Counted from the first letter of the stretch, positions 1 to 7,024 are shown. The stretch: DNA of 39,366 nt from Methylobacterium thuringiense (GCF_022179645.1 NZ_BPRA01000023.1:1-39366); one strand, 5' to 3'. The notes: a model not told the origin generated them from the letters alone. Numbers and translations: made by a program.

Positions 1-235
1 GGCCCGATCGGGCCCCTTCATCGTTCAAGCTGCCGGCCGCCACTGGCCTGGTTTTACTCCGCCACAGCGGCCTGGAATTGGTCCGCCCTTTACAGCCCTT
101 CAGGCGCCAAGCTGCCTCAGCTTAGATTCAGACCTTTGGTGCGCGCAGCAGACCAGGAAGGCTGGCGTAACGACGAAGGCGCTCGATTGCCTCTCACCGC
201 TGGCTTATACCGAGGGCGCCGCAGCGAGGCTCTTA

Positions 236-478
236 ATGTCAGATCGTCCGTCAAGTTTCGTCAGGGATTGGATTTCGGAGAACATCCGCAACGATCCCAC
301 ATTCGAAGGGGACGTGGATGCCCGCACGGCCAAGACGATCGAGGAATTGAAGAACGAGGCCCGGAAGGCAGGGCTCGACATGACCGACCCCGAACTGGAC
401 GACGATCTGCTCTGGGATGAGGTCCACGCTGCAATCGAGATGACCCATGATCCGATGGCCGGAGGGATCAAGGATTAG
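236..478 (+). CDS. Small acidic protein, DUF768-like
   Basis: This 80-residue protein starts at an ATG preceded by a GAGG-type ribosome binding site. It has an N-terminal segment SFVRDWISENI followed by an acidic helical region rich in Asp and Glu and a short C-terminal helix. The pattern (short N-terminus with a W-I-x-x-N motif, then a helix with conserved Ala and Gly) resembles DUF768 proteins of Rhizobiales, which have no known function. No signal peptide or membrane segment is seen. It lies alone, facing the MucR-like gene. The family call is tentative; that it is a real gene is likely from codon use and the binding site. Confidence 0.6.
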   Translation: MSDRPSSFVRDWISENIRNDPTFEGDVDARTAKTIEELKNEARKAGLDMTDPELDDDLLWDEVHAAIEMTHDPMAGGIKD

Positions 479-568
479 AGCGCGGCCCGGCTTCTCATCG
501 AGCCGTCGCCGCTTAGCCGGCGCGATCGGCAATGCGGCTTCGGCCCGATGGTGTAGCGGTGGCGTCGA

Positions 569-1087
569 CTAGTTGGCCTTCTTCGCCGGCCTTCCCCGCT
601 TCGGCTTGTCAGAGACCGTAGCCGAGGGCGCAGCCACTTTAGCGGCAGCCGCCTGTGGCCCCTTCTGCCGCTGCTGACCAAGCCCAAGGTTTTTAGCAAG
701 CGCCGAACGGGCCGCCGAGTAGTTGTGTGCTACGGTCGGGTAATCCGACGGAAGGCCGTAGCGGGCGCGGTATGCGGCCAGATCCAGCCCCTTGGTCGAC
801 AAGTGCCGCTTCAGCGTCTTGTAGGGCTTGCCGTCTACGAACGAGATCAGCGCGTCCGGTGTGATTGACTTGCGGATCTGGGAAGGCGTGGGTTTTTCGA
901 CCTCAGGTTCGGCCAGCGCATTGCCAGCAGCGCCGCCACCATTCGCTAGCGCACTGACGGCGGCATGAACGCTGGTCAGCAGCGTCGGAAGTTGAGAGGC
1001 CGGCAGTGAATTGTTTGAGATGAAGGCAGCGACAATGTCGGCGGTAAGGTCGACCACGTCGAAGGCAGGGGTCGCAGTATCGTTCAT
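569..1087 (-). CDS. MucR/Ros-family transcriptional regulator lacking the usual zinc ligands
   Basis: This 172-residue protein has the standard MucR layout. An N-terminal helical part (residues about 10-50, with the D-x-V-x-x-F-x-x-N-N-S-x-x motif) precedes an SITPDALISFVDGKPYKTL segment, then KRHL, YRARYGLPSDYP and an Ala-rich SALAKNLGLG block, and a basic Lys/Arg/Pro tail. The family binds AT-rich DNA through a C2H2 zinc finger. Here the Cys that normally precedes the Asp-Gly-Lys motif is replaced (I-S-F-V-D) and the second His of the finger reads Ser-Thr-Lys, so only Asp and one His remain. It may fold without zinc, as described for some Mesorhizobium Ros homologues. Targets cannot be read from the sequence; island regulation is a guess. 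Confidence 0.85.
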   Translation of the reverse strand: MNDTATPAFDVVDLTADIVAAFISNNSLPASQLPTLLTSVHAAVSALANGGGAAGNALAEPEVEKPTPSQIRKSITPDALISFVDGKPYKTLKRHLSTKGLDLAAYRARYGLPSDYPTVAHNYSAARSALAKNLGLGQQRQKGPQAAAAKVAAPSATVSDKPKRGRPAKKAN

Positions 1088-1273
1088 GGAGTAAATCCTT
1101 GTGAGTGAAATTTGCTAAGACATCCAAAGCTCGGCCGAGGCAATACGTACTAACCTGGAAATGTCGAATAAATTCACCTTCTGGCGCGGGTCAGACCTGC
1201 CTTCGCTACATGATTTATGTCGGCGTCCAACACTGGGTGCAGCTTCCGGTGCCTAAGCAGGCGGAAGCTGCTG

Positions 1274-1573
1274 CTAAAATTGCCCTGGCTTGAGATCGTT
1301 CTGGCGCTCAGAATTCGGCTCACAACGATGCCAAGCGTTTTGGTAACCGGCCTCACCCTTTTTGCCGTAGCACCACCCGATCTGGTCAAGACGGCCGCCT
1401 AGACGCTCGCGGCGGTCGCATTCGGATTTGGTCTTGAGCGACTCCGGGTCGGTGCTTCCGCGGCACTCGCCGTTCGCTGTCCGCCATGCCGCGATCAGTT
1501 GCTTCGCACTCGGCGCCTGCGCGCCGGCCGCCGTCGATACAATGATAGCGGCACAGACGAGATGGAGGCGCAT
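1274..1573 (-). CDS. Small secreted Cys-containing protein, unknown function
   Basis: This 99-residue protein begins with a clear Sec-type signal peptide (MRLHLVCAAIIVSTAAGAQA, cleavage likely after AQA at about residue 20). The mature part is short and polar with four Cys residues (in GECRG, KSECDR, WCYG and HRCEP), which suggests two disulfide bonds in the periplasm. The spacing of charged residues and the phrase RRERLGGRLDQIGWCYGK recall small exported proteins seen across Methylobacterium and Bradyrhizobium, but I cannot name a family. It is monocistronic, with about 280 bases of apparent non-coding sequence upstream. Confidence 0.65.
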   Translation of the reverse strand: MRLHLVCAAIIVSTAAGAQAPSAKQLIAAWRTANGECRGSTDPESLKTKSECDRRERLGGRLDQIGWCYGKKGEAGYQNAWHRCEPNSERQNDLKPGQF

Positions 1574-1849
1574 CGCAGCATCCTAGCCAAGCTGGCTAGT
1601 GTGTCGAGATAGGGCCTCGCCGAACCCGCTAGGAAGGGCACAGTCCGACGAGGCCCGCCCACCCTCGCGCGTCAGAGATGCAAGGACGGGTACCAGAGGC
1701 TACCGTGGCGTAGCGAGGTGTCTACCGGTCGCGGCTGCGGAAGGCGACGCCAAGAGTGCCAGCACATGAAGCTGTTCGGGTCGCATCTCCGGGGCATGAG
1801 ATGGGCGATCGATTATACCGTTCTCACATACGGGGCAGCAGGAGGGCGC

Positions 1850-2611
1850 TTAATCATCGTCATCAATGGAGAGGGGCGCGGCGTCCTGGGCACCCTCTGC
1901 CATGACAAAATCCGGCCGAGCGCGGATGTCCAGGACCTCGGCTCTTAAGCCTTTCCGATTATAGATTTTGAAGTGAAGCTGCTGGCTAGAATGCCTGCAT
2001 TGAAGGTTGAATTGCGGGCGCTCAACACCACACCACTCTGCGACGGCTGACATTGTTTCGCCTAGGGTAAGCCAAGCCCGCGCGCATACATCAACGATAT
2101 CCTCGTCGATGCTGGGAAGTCGCCAGTATCTCTCGACACAGGGCAGCGAGTCCTCATCTTCGGCCAGAAAACCAAGAAAATCGCCGTTCACCGCTAAAGC
2201 GCGGATGAAGGATTTCATAGCATCATCGCTGTCTTCGTTCGGATTAATGGGAAAGCTAAGCCCTAGCTTGATGCCACGGCCTTCCGTAATTCCAAGCGAT
2301 CCTGAGCTTTCAAGAGCCAGCATACCATGGTGGACAATGTAGTCACGATTATCGGACAGTTTACAGAGCAGTGGATCGGTAGAGAGCCTTTCCCCAAAAG
2401 GCTCGAACCAGTCCTTGAAACCAATCTCATTTTGTAACGCCTTGCGAACAAGTGGAGTAATTTCCTTGATAGCCTTTATAAACACGTTGAGATGCCACCG
2501 GAAAGCCTCAGCTTCGTGATAGTATCGCTCTAATCCATGTATCCAAAAGTGCGCCTCTTGGAAGCGATCAAAAGCTGGTTCAAGTCGATCTAGCGTACTT
2601 TTCTTGGCCAC
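1850..2611 (-). CDS. Uncharacterised protein with a HEPN-like R-x4-H motif
   Basis: This 253-residue protein starts at GTG, two bases after the stop of the 60-residue gene at 2614-2796, so the two are very likely cotranscribed and translationally coupled. The N-terminal 100 residues look all-helical and contain SDNRDYIVHHGML, with Arg89 and His94 forming the R-x4-6-H motif that marks HEPN ribonucleases. The rest is mixed, with an acidic tail ending in four Asp. HEPN proteins are toxins or effectors in toxin-antitoxin and abortive-infection systems. The assignment here rests on one motif in a helical context and is only suggestive. Base composition is more AT-rich than the flanks, indicating recent acquisition. 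No other family is recognised. Confidence 0.7.
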   Translation of the reverse strand: MAKKSTLDRLEPAFDRFQEAHFWIHGLERYYHEAEAFRWHLNVFIKAIKEITPLVRKALQNEIGFKDWFEPFGERLSTDPLLCKLSDNRDYIVHHGMLALESSGSLGITEGRGIKLGLSFPINPNEDSDDAMKSFIRALAVNGDFLGFLAEDEDSLPCVERYWRLPSIDEDIVDVCARAWLTLGETMSAVAEWCGVERPQFNLQCRHSSQQLHFKIYNRKGLRAEVLDIRARPDFVMAEGAQDAAPLSIDDDD

Positions 2612-2613
2612 AA

Positions 2614-2796
2614 CTAAAATACGACTGCTAACTTACGCTTGATCAGTTTTCCGAGCGTCCTGTTGGACTGCGCTTCATCCTCGCTCGCGCCCAACTCGCG
2701 TGCAGCCTTTATGAGGCGGCGCTTTTGCTCCTCGGGCGTTACATTCTCGGCGCCGAGCTTAGAGAGCCGCTCGGGCTTGGTGGGGGTGTCTGTCAT
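2614..2796 (-). CDS. 60-residue basic protein, partner of the HEPN-like gene
   Basis: This short protein (MTDTPTKPERLSKLGAENV start) is highly charged and Lys/Arg-rich, with predicted helices over residues 18-55. Its stop is two bases before the start of the 253-residue HEPN-like protein. The order small protein then larger protein is common in toxin-antitoxin operons. No known antitoxin fold can be named. A mention of conserved N-R-T-L-x-K-L-I-K-R-K near the C-terminus is all that can be offered for recognition. It is divergent from the DUF3800 gene, leaving about 75 bases for both promoters. Confidence 0.6.
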   Translation of the reverse strand: MTDTPTKPERLSKLGAENVTPEEQKRRLIKAARELGASEDEAQSNRTLGKLIKRKLAVVF

Positions 2797-2870
2797 GGTA
2801 GAATCTTCACTATCGAGAACGCAATCGCGAACAAGGGCATTGCGACTCGCCGCCTTGCCTACAGCAAGGT

Positions 2871-3629
2871 ATGCTACCGGTCATGTTGGTTCCTGCACCA
2901 CCCAATCAGCTGCCCTCATTGTCATTCTATGGCGATGCAAGCTCTAAACAGTGCGCCTTCATGGTAGCGGGAGGTTTTGCTGTTAGCGGCAATCGTATAA
3001 ATGAAGTCGAAGACAGTATAGCCGCTATCCGCGACGATGCAGGTATCAGGTCTGAGTTTCATTGGTCCCAATATAGAGGGGGCAATAGAAGATCGGCCTA
3101 TGAGTCGCTTATACAATACGGGTTTGATCTCATCAAAACACGAAAAGCCGCATTGCATGTAATTATTGCTAAATTTGATGGATACAATCATCGAGAGAAG
3201 GCGGGAGACGATCGAGATACTAGTGTGAATAGGATGTATTATCAGCTATTTCTTCATCGGCTAGCTGCATTCTATGGTCGGGCTCGACGCATACACATCA
3301 GGCTTGATGCCGGCAATGATTGTAAAGACATCTGTCGGATGCGAAACGAGTTGTGCGCGGACGCCTACAAAAGACATCAAACAAAGCCAAATTGTATTGT
3401 TAGTATAGAGCCGGTAAAATCGGAAAATGTTGGTATTATTCAGCTTACGGACGTGGTTCTTGGCGCTATTGCTGCAAAGCAAAACGCTGTAGCGCACACG
3501 TCACCGAAAAAAGACCTCGCTGATTTTGCACTACGCGTTTCGGGCCGACACTCTTGGGCCTCGGACACCGCGCCGAGCGCGCGGTTCCTTACCGTTTGGC
3601 ACCTCAAAAGTAGGAGCAGGTCCCCCTGA
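2871..3629 (+). CDS. DUF3800 domain protein
   Basis: This protein of 252 residues (248 if it starts at the second ATG at 2883) matches DUF3800 along its length. It has an N-terminal SFYGDASS beta-strand carrying the family Asp, a central IRLDAGNDCKDI segment with an acidic pair, SIEPVKSENVGIIQLTDVV followed by LGAIAAKQN, and a terminal F-L-T-V-W-H-L. The family is predicted to have an RNase H-like fold and is common on phages, plasmids and defence islands; its activity is not established. The gene is markedly AT-rich compared with its surroundings, a sign of recent transfer. It is transcribed divergently from the HEPN-like pair, so a joint function is possible but unproven. Confidence 0.85.
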   Translation: MLPVMLVPAPPNQLPSLSFYGDASSKQCAFMVAGGFAVSGNRINEVEDSIAAIRDDAGIRSEFHWSQYRGGNRRSAYESLIQYGFDLIKTRKAALHVIIAKFDGYNHREKAGDDRDTSVNRMYYQLFLHRLAAFYGRARRIHIRLDAGNDCKDICRMRNELCADAYKRHQTKPNCIVSIEPVKSENVGIIQLTDVVLGAIAAKQNAVAHTSPKKDLADFALRVSGRHSWASDTAPSARFLTVWHLKSRSRSP

Positions 3630-3771
3630 GCCCTAGCCAGAGGCAGGCCCTGGCACGGCTGTTCTAGCCAGCGTATTCAGGCAAAGGAGGCCTTTGTGGA
3701 AGATAGGCTTGCTACCGGCGTTTCACAAGCCGTTTGGTACCTCAGCCGCTTGCCAAGGATGCCCCAAGCGC

Positions 3772-3873
3772 TCAGTCCGCCCGCTTCTTATCGTTCAGGC
3801 CCAGCTTCGCCCGGTTGTGGTACCGGAAGTCGAACTCGGCGAGGTCGCGGTGCGAAATACGCTCGCCGCCCAA
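3772..3873 (-). pseudogene. Fragment of an IS1595/ISXO2-type transposase C-terminus
   Basis: Read from a TTG at 3873, the 33-residue frame gives ISHRDLAEFDFRYHNRAKLG, which matches the C-terminal part of ISXO2-like (IS1595 family) transposases, where an H-x-x-x-AEFDFRYN-R motif is usual. The catalytic core is absent and a stop follows soon after, so this is a relic of an insertion sequence. The TTG lies in a 32-base segment that recurs at 7525-7556. The element's terminal inverted repeats are not recognisable. Confidence 0.6.
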
Positions 3874-3900
3874 CTCTCAGCCCTGCCTGCCTAGGCGCGA
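3869..3900. repeat. 32-bp intergenic repeat, copy 1
   Basis: The segment beginning CCCAACTCTCAGCCCTGCC recurs at 7525-7556 with 30 of 32 bases identical. In both copies the minus strand reads a stop codon, then GAG and a TTG that opens a short frame, so the repeat may carry a translation start region or be an insertion-sequence relic. Confidence 0.75.
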
Positions 3901-3930
3901 CAGCCTGCCGGCGACGTGCCATTCCAGGTT

Positions 3931-4149
3931 ATGGCCAAGGAACCGAGCCTCGACACCTATCTCGTTGCGGTGAAGCAGAAGCGCGAGCCGACGCGGCTCT
4001 ATGCGCTGGTGGCCACGTCGCCAGCGGAGGCGCTGGAGATCGTGACGGCGCAGGGTTCCGAGGATGTTGTGGTTGAGATAGCCGGCAAGCTGTCGAAGCG
4101 CATGGCGAGACCGTACAAGCTCAAGCCCGGCGATCTGATCCTGATCTGA
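3931..4149 (+). CDS. Small conserved-looking hypothetical protein
   Basis: This 72-residue protein starts at ATG 3931 (MAKEPSLDTYLVAVKQKREP); a GTG at 3916 is an alternative start but has no better ribosome binding site. Predicted strands and a helix (TSPAEALEIVTAQG) suggest a compact alpha/beta fold, ending in a hydrophobic PGDLILI. No family is recognised. Codon use fits the host. It is followed by a strong terminator-like hairpin at 4253-4283, so it is probably transcribed alone. Confidence 0.6.
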   Translation: MAKEPSLDTYLVAVKQKREPTRLYALVATSPAEALEIVTAQGSEDVVVEIAGKLSKRMARPYKLKPGDLILI

Positions 4150-4252
4150 TGGGTCTGGGACAAAGCGCAGATGCGTGCACGCGCACCCATTGATGTGTAT
4201 CAGCCTCCTACCCTTGCCGCCTTGCCTCGGCGGCACAGGATAGACCCACCTT

Positions 4253-4288
4253 CGCCCCGCAGCGGTCTCCGCTTTGCGGGGCGCTTTT
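4253..4288 (+). terminator. Rho-independent-type terminator
   Basis: A 9-base perfect stem (CGCCCCGCA with TGCGGGGCG) encloses a second small stem (GCGG/CCGC) and is followed by CTTTTC. It ends the transcript of the gene at 3931-4149. A near copy occurs at 7652-7688. Confidence 0.75.
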
Positions 4289-4393
4289 CGTTCGGCAGTT
4301 GTGCCCGTTTTGCGCTCGTTTCTGACGCTAAAGGCCGTCATATGTTCGCAGCAAATTGCCGACGTTTTCACTTCGTTCTACGGGGAACCTGCC

Positions 4394-4594
4394 ATGCTCA
4401 CTGACTCCCCAATCGGCCTGATCCGCAGGCGCCAAGCGGCTGCTAGGCCGTACCAAGGCTCGACGAACGAGAGCCTGTACCACAAGCTCGAATGCGAGGC
4501 CGTTGCCGCGCATGCGAAGGATCAGATCCGAGCCGAATTGCTGCTTCGCGTCGATTACGGATCGCCGACGATCTTTGAGCCGAAACGACGTTAG
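4394..4594 (+). CDS. Small hypothetical protein
   Basis: This 66-residue protein is taken from ATG 4394 (MLTDSPIGLIRRRQ) because the sequence upstream of it in the same frame does not look coding. The body is a basic, probably helical segment (KLECEAVAAHAKDQIRAELL) with a short polar tail. No domain or signal is recognised. The stop is followed within 12 bases by a 28-base sequence that is repeated after the DUF6894 gene at 8015-8245, which suggests a shared transcript end or small RNA-like element. Confidence 0.5.
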   Translation: MLTDSPIGLIRRRQAAARPYQGSTNESLYHKLECEAVAAHAKDQIRAELLLRVDYGSPTIFEPKRR

Positions 4595-4605
4595 CGGCCT
4601 CTCGC

Positions 4606-4633
4606 CCCTTGGTGCATTTGCTCCGTAAGGCCG
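4606..4633. repeat. 28-bp repeat downstream of a small gene, copy 1
   Basis: The sequence CCCTTGGTGCATTTGCTCC plus nine more bases matches 8255-8282 in 27 of 28 positions. Both copies start about 10 bases after a stop codon. In this copy the flanks GCGGCCT (4594-4600) and AGGCCGC can pair, so the repeat may sit in the loop of a hairpin. Confidence 0.7.
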
Positions 4634-4828
4634 CGAAATCATAGCGGGGCACTGGAGCCTCCTATTGCGACAGCTGACCCTCGGCCGTTCGCATGTTCAT
4701 TCCATGGTACGGTCCGGGTAACGCCGGAAGGGAGGAAGATCCTGCGGCTGGTCGGGACGGGTGAGCCGGCTGACTGGACGAAAAGGGGCCGCCTCTCGGC
4801 GACCCCTCGGGCAATGCTTCCGGTCTAA

Positions 4829-5116
4829 TCAGTAGCCGTACCCGCGGCGGCGATAGCCATACCCATCGTCGTAGCCGCGATTGCCGTAGGCGCCAGCCGC
4901 TACCGCGCCCGCTGCTAGACCGGCGATCCCGAGGCCGACGGCTGCGCCCGTGCCGATGCCGCGTCCACGGCGACCAACGTACCCGCCATGATAGCCCCGA
5001 TGCCCGCCGTAATAGCCCCCATGCCCGCCGCGGTATCCAGGTCGAGCATCGGCAGGCACGGCAGCAAGTGCGCCCAGGCTTAGGGCAGCAGTAAGCGTGA
5101 TTGCGAGTTTGCGCAT
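4829..5116 (-). CDS. Secreted Gly/Tyr/Arg-rich small protein
   Basis: This 95-residue protein is read from the ATG at 5116, which gives a classic Sec signal peptide (MRKLAITLTAALSLGALAAV, cleavage near PADA). The mature part is low-complexity: GGHGGYYGGHRGYHGG tracts, a short glycine/alanine hydrophobic stretch that could pair with a membrane, and a terminal RRRGYGY. The upstream start at 5176 was rejected because it would bury the signal peptide. It resembles the larger protein at 16741-17190. Such proteins occur in many Methylobacterium genomes; their function is unknown. A possible stress sigma promoter precedes it. Confidence 0.75.
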   Translation of the reverse strand: MRKLAITLTAALSLGALAAVPADARPGYRGGHGGYYGGHRGYHGGYVGRRGRGIGTGAAVGLGIAGLAAGAVAAGAYGNRGYDDGYGYRRRGYGY

Positions 5117-5149
5117 TCGGCACTCCATTCTAACAGTATGTGAAGCGCC

Positions 5150-5174
5150 AACTGCGGTAAGGCGCGGCCGTTCC
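5150..5174 (-). promoter_or_regulatory. Possible EcfG-type (general stress) promoter
   Basis: On the minus strand the sequence reads GGAAC, 16 bases, then AGTT, close to the established EcfG consensus GGAAC-N16/17-CGTT with one mismatch. It lies about 35 bases before the start of the Gly/Tyr-rich gene at 5116. Chance matches to such short motifs are possible. Confidence 0.4.
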
Positions 5175-5348
5175 AATGCCGGGAGATAAGCAGCATCCCG
5201 AGATGGCCTCGGGTAGGATGACCAGTGCGGCAGATCTGCCCGCCCTGTGAACTTCGAGGATAGCGGGCATAACGCCGATACGCCGCATTGCCCGTGACGC
5301 GGACGTCACGCCGAAGCTGTTCGGTCCGTAAGCGTACGGAGGCCAGCG

Positions 5349-5522
5349 ATGTTCACGTTCAGAGAGACGGCCCCGGGCACGTGGCGCTGGTCGTTCGTGT
5401 TTCGAGATCAGACGCTCGCGCACGAAGAAGGCTTCGATAGCGAGAGCCGGGCAAGGGCGGCCGCCATGGTGTTCGTGCGAGACGTCGGCGTGGCGCTGAA
5501 GAAGATGCCGGCGTGGGGCTAA
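5349..5522 (+). CDS. 57-residue hypothetical protein
   Basis: A short frame from ATG 5349 encodes MFTFRETAPGTWRWSFVFRD and continues with an Ala/Arg-rich helix (SRARAAAMVFVRDVGVALKK). The composition (aromatic strand part, then helix) and codon use look like a real small protein rather than noise. It ends 11 bases before the convergent gene at 5534-5914. No family is recognised. Confidence 0.5.
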   Translation: MFTFRETAPGTWRWSFVFRDQTLAHEEGFDSESRARAAAMVFVRDVGVALKKMPAWG

Positions 5523-5533
5523 GCAGGTCGATC

Positions 5534-5914
5534 TCAGGCCGCAGCTTTGCGCTTGTCAGAGAACTCCCAGATCGGCATCCCGCGCGGCATGCCAGGCGTG
5601 TCGCGGTAGCCGGCGGTACGCGTGAAGGCGATCCGGTTGGCCGAAATCGATGCCGCCTTGTCCCCGCTGACCATCAGGACGCCGCACCAGTCGACGCGCA
5701 GCGTGCCGTTCTCGGGATGCACCCCGAACAACTCCGACGCCGTCCAGCCGAGCCGATGCGCCTCGGCACCGAACCGATCGAGGAAGTCGAGGGCGTTGTC
5801 GCGCATGGTGCCCCATCGCGCCGGAGACAGGTAGCGGCACGGCGGAACGGATGGGCTGAGCCGCTGGATGGCATCACGCCAGCCGGCGACCTCTGGCGGG
5901 AGATCGGTGAGCAT
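5534..5914 (-). CDS. Hypothetical protein, 126 residues
   Basis: The protein starts MLTDLPPEVAGWRDAIQRLS and has two recognisable blocks: a Trp/Arg-rich N-terminal part (about residues 1-40) and a second part reading LGWTASELFGVHPENGTLRV then DWCGVLMVSGD. These resemble a small protein often found on phage and plasmid regions of Rhizobiales, with no assigned function. It is probably cytosolic: no signal or membrane segment is visible. A perfect inverted repeat at 5960-5975 lies in its promoter region. Confidence 0.65.
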   Translation of the reverse strand: MLTDLPPEVAGWRDAIQRLSPSVPPCRYLSPARWGTMRDNALDFLDRFGAEAHRLGWTASELFGVHPENGTLRVDWCGVLMVSGDKAASISANRIAFTRTAGYRDTPGMPRGMPIWEFSDKRKAAA

Positions 5915-5959
5915 GGCGCCGAACTACGACGTGGTCAGTCGAGTCGGCTGTAGCCGCCG

Positions 5960-5975
5960 GGTCACGGGAGTGACC
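5960..5975. promoter_or_regulatory. Inverted repeat, possible operator
   Basis: GGTCAC-GGGA-GTGACC is a perfect six-base dyad lying 46 bases before the start of the minus-strand gene at 5914. It could bind a dimeric repressor. The rest of the roughly 310-base interval 5915-6224 shows no convincing gene. Confidence 0.35.
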
Positions 5976-6224
5976 GCACAAAAAAGCGGTATTGTGCAGC
6001 AAGCTCTCTCTGCTCTGCCAGCCTGGGCGCGCGCTAAGGCGCAGGATCACTTCCTTGGCCGGCCACTTCCTGCACATCGCATCCGGCGACGGGCCATAGG
6101 ACGGGTGGCTTCCTCCAATAGCCAAGGCCAAGTCTCGTCACGATGTTGGAAGGCCTGAGAGTGCGACCCTTGGGCTGACCAAGACGCCCTTCCCGATTCC
6201 TCGCGACAGCGCTAGCCTCTGAAG

Positions 6225-6476
6225 ATGATCAAGCCTGCGACCGTCGCCATCGTCATCGGCACACCGTCTGGCCTTCGCCATCTGGCCAGTTCTTCCGAGC
6301 GGAATGCGGCCTGGCCCGCGGAGGAGGTCTTGAGGTCCCTCGGGGCTGACGTGCTATTGGCGAGCCTTTGGGTCCAGTGTGCCGACCCCGAGGCGGCCAA
6401 GCGCCTCACTAGCTACCTCCAGAGCGTGCGGGCCGAGGTGCTTGCGGAGGCAGAGCTTGGAGTTGGGCTAGGCTAG
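6225..6476 (+). CDS. Small hypothetical protein
   Basis: This 83-residue protein (MIKPATVAIVIGTPSGLRHL start) has a hydrophobic first strand followed by a Ser/Glu-rich loop, an alpha-helical EEVLRSLGADVLLASLWVQC and a C-terminal helix. The pattern looks like a small alpha/beta fold. The opposite-strand reading over 6212-6409 is judged an artefact. No family is recognised; the reading is moderately supported by its codon use only. Confidence 0.45.
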   Translation: MIKPATVAIVIGTPSGLRHLASSSERNAAWPAEEVLRSLGADVLLASLWVQCADPEAAKRLTSYLQSVRAEVLAEAELGVGLG

Positions 6477-6513
6477 GCTGTACGCTTCCCTACGATTTGT
6501 AGGCAGCTGGCGC

Positions 6514-6753
6514 CTACCGCCAAAACATTTGCATCTCGTCGGGCGAGATGCCGGCCGCCGTCATGACGACGGCGCCACCGACCGCCAGGACTGCAAGGCA
6601 GAGCGGAGTCGGAGTGCCAGCATATCGCTCGACGAACGCTGCCAACATCCGTTGCGCGGTCTGCTCGATGTCGAGCCGGCCAGAGCACTCGCTACCCAGA
6701 TCGTCCCACTCGATGGCGTTGCTGTTGTTTATGATGAAGAAGTACCGGGGCAA
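6514..6753 (-). CDS. DUF6894 family protein, copy 1
   Basis: This 79-residue protein starts at TTG (MPRYFFIINN) with a GAGAG-type binding site. It has the DUF6894 hallmarks: an N-terminal R-Y-F-F strand, a D-x-x-G-x-E-C turn, and a helix beginning I-E-Q-T-A-Q. It then carries a C-terminal hydrophobic helix and ends DEMQMFWR. It is a close paralogue of 8757-8996, with the same length and the same terminal DEMQ-x-FWR. The family is widespread in Rhizobiales and its role is unknown. The TTG is chosen because it gives exactly the family N-terminus. A shared upstream element lies at 6843-6865. Confidence 0.8.
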   Translation of the reverse strand: MPRYFFIINNSNAIEWDDLGSECSGRLDIEQTAQRMLAAFVERYAGTPTPLCLAVLAVGGAVVMTAAGISPDEMQMFWR

Positions 6754-6842
6754 GGCATCGCTCTCACGCGGCCATTAAAGACGTTCGGGCTGAGCCCAGT
6801 CGGTGCAATAGCACGCTTCGTGGGCCGACTCACTAGCGCAGG

Positions 6843-6865
6843 ATTACTAGTGTAACCCGAGGTTG
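6843..6865 (-). promoter_or_regulatory. Shared upstream element of DUF6894 genes, copy 1
   Basis: On the minus strand CAACCTCGGGTTACACTAGT lies about 90-110 bases before the DUF6894 start and matches 9085-9107 in almost every base. The left half resembles half of a SoxR-type box (CCTCAAGTTA), which is only a resemblance. It is a probable promoter or operator core. Confidence 0.5.
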
Positions 6866-6924
6866 AATCTTAGACGGCCTTACAGCCTCTCTGCGGCCGG
6901 GGCGCTCGGCGAGGCCTGAAGCGC

Positions 6925-6994
6925 AAAAAGGCCCGGCACGCTTTCCAGCGACCGGGCCTAAGTCAGGATCTCGCCTTGGAAGGCGAAGGGTAGA
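6925..6994 (-). ncRNA. Candidate small RNA with terminator, copy B
   Basis: On the minus strand the element reads TACCC, then GCCTTCCAAGGC, a GAGATCCTGACTT segment and a two-part hairpin (GGCCCGG/CCGGGCC enclosing CGCT-GGAA-AGCG) followed by five T. The same order, with a conserved 5' part and a different but equally paired hairpin ending in six T, occurs at 15201-15269. Conservation of structure with divergent stem sequence fits a transcribed, terminated RNA. No known family is recognised; it could instead be the tail of a longer transcript. Confidence 0.5.
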
Positions 6995-7024
6995 CGGGTG
7001 AGCGGTGGGGTTTAGTCCGGCGTG

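Noticed and set aside
1-14. Perfect palindrome GGCCCGATCGGGCC at the window start
   Set aside because: A 14-base palindrome in GC-rich DNA is not rare, and no context to the left is available.
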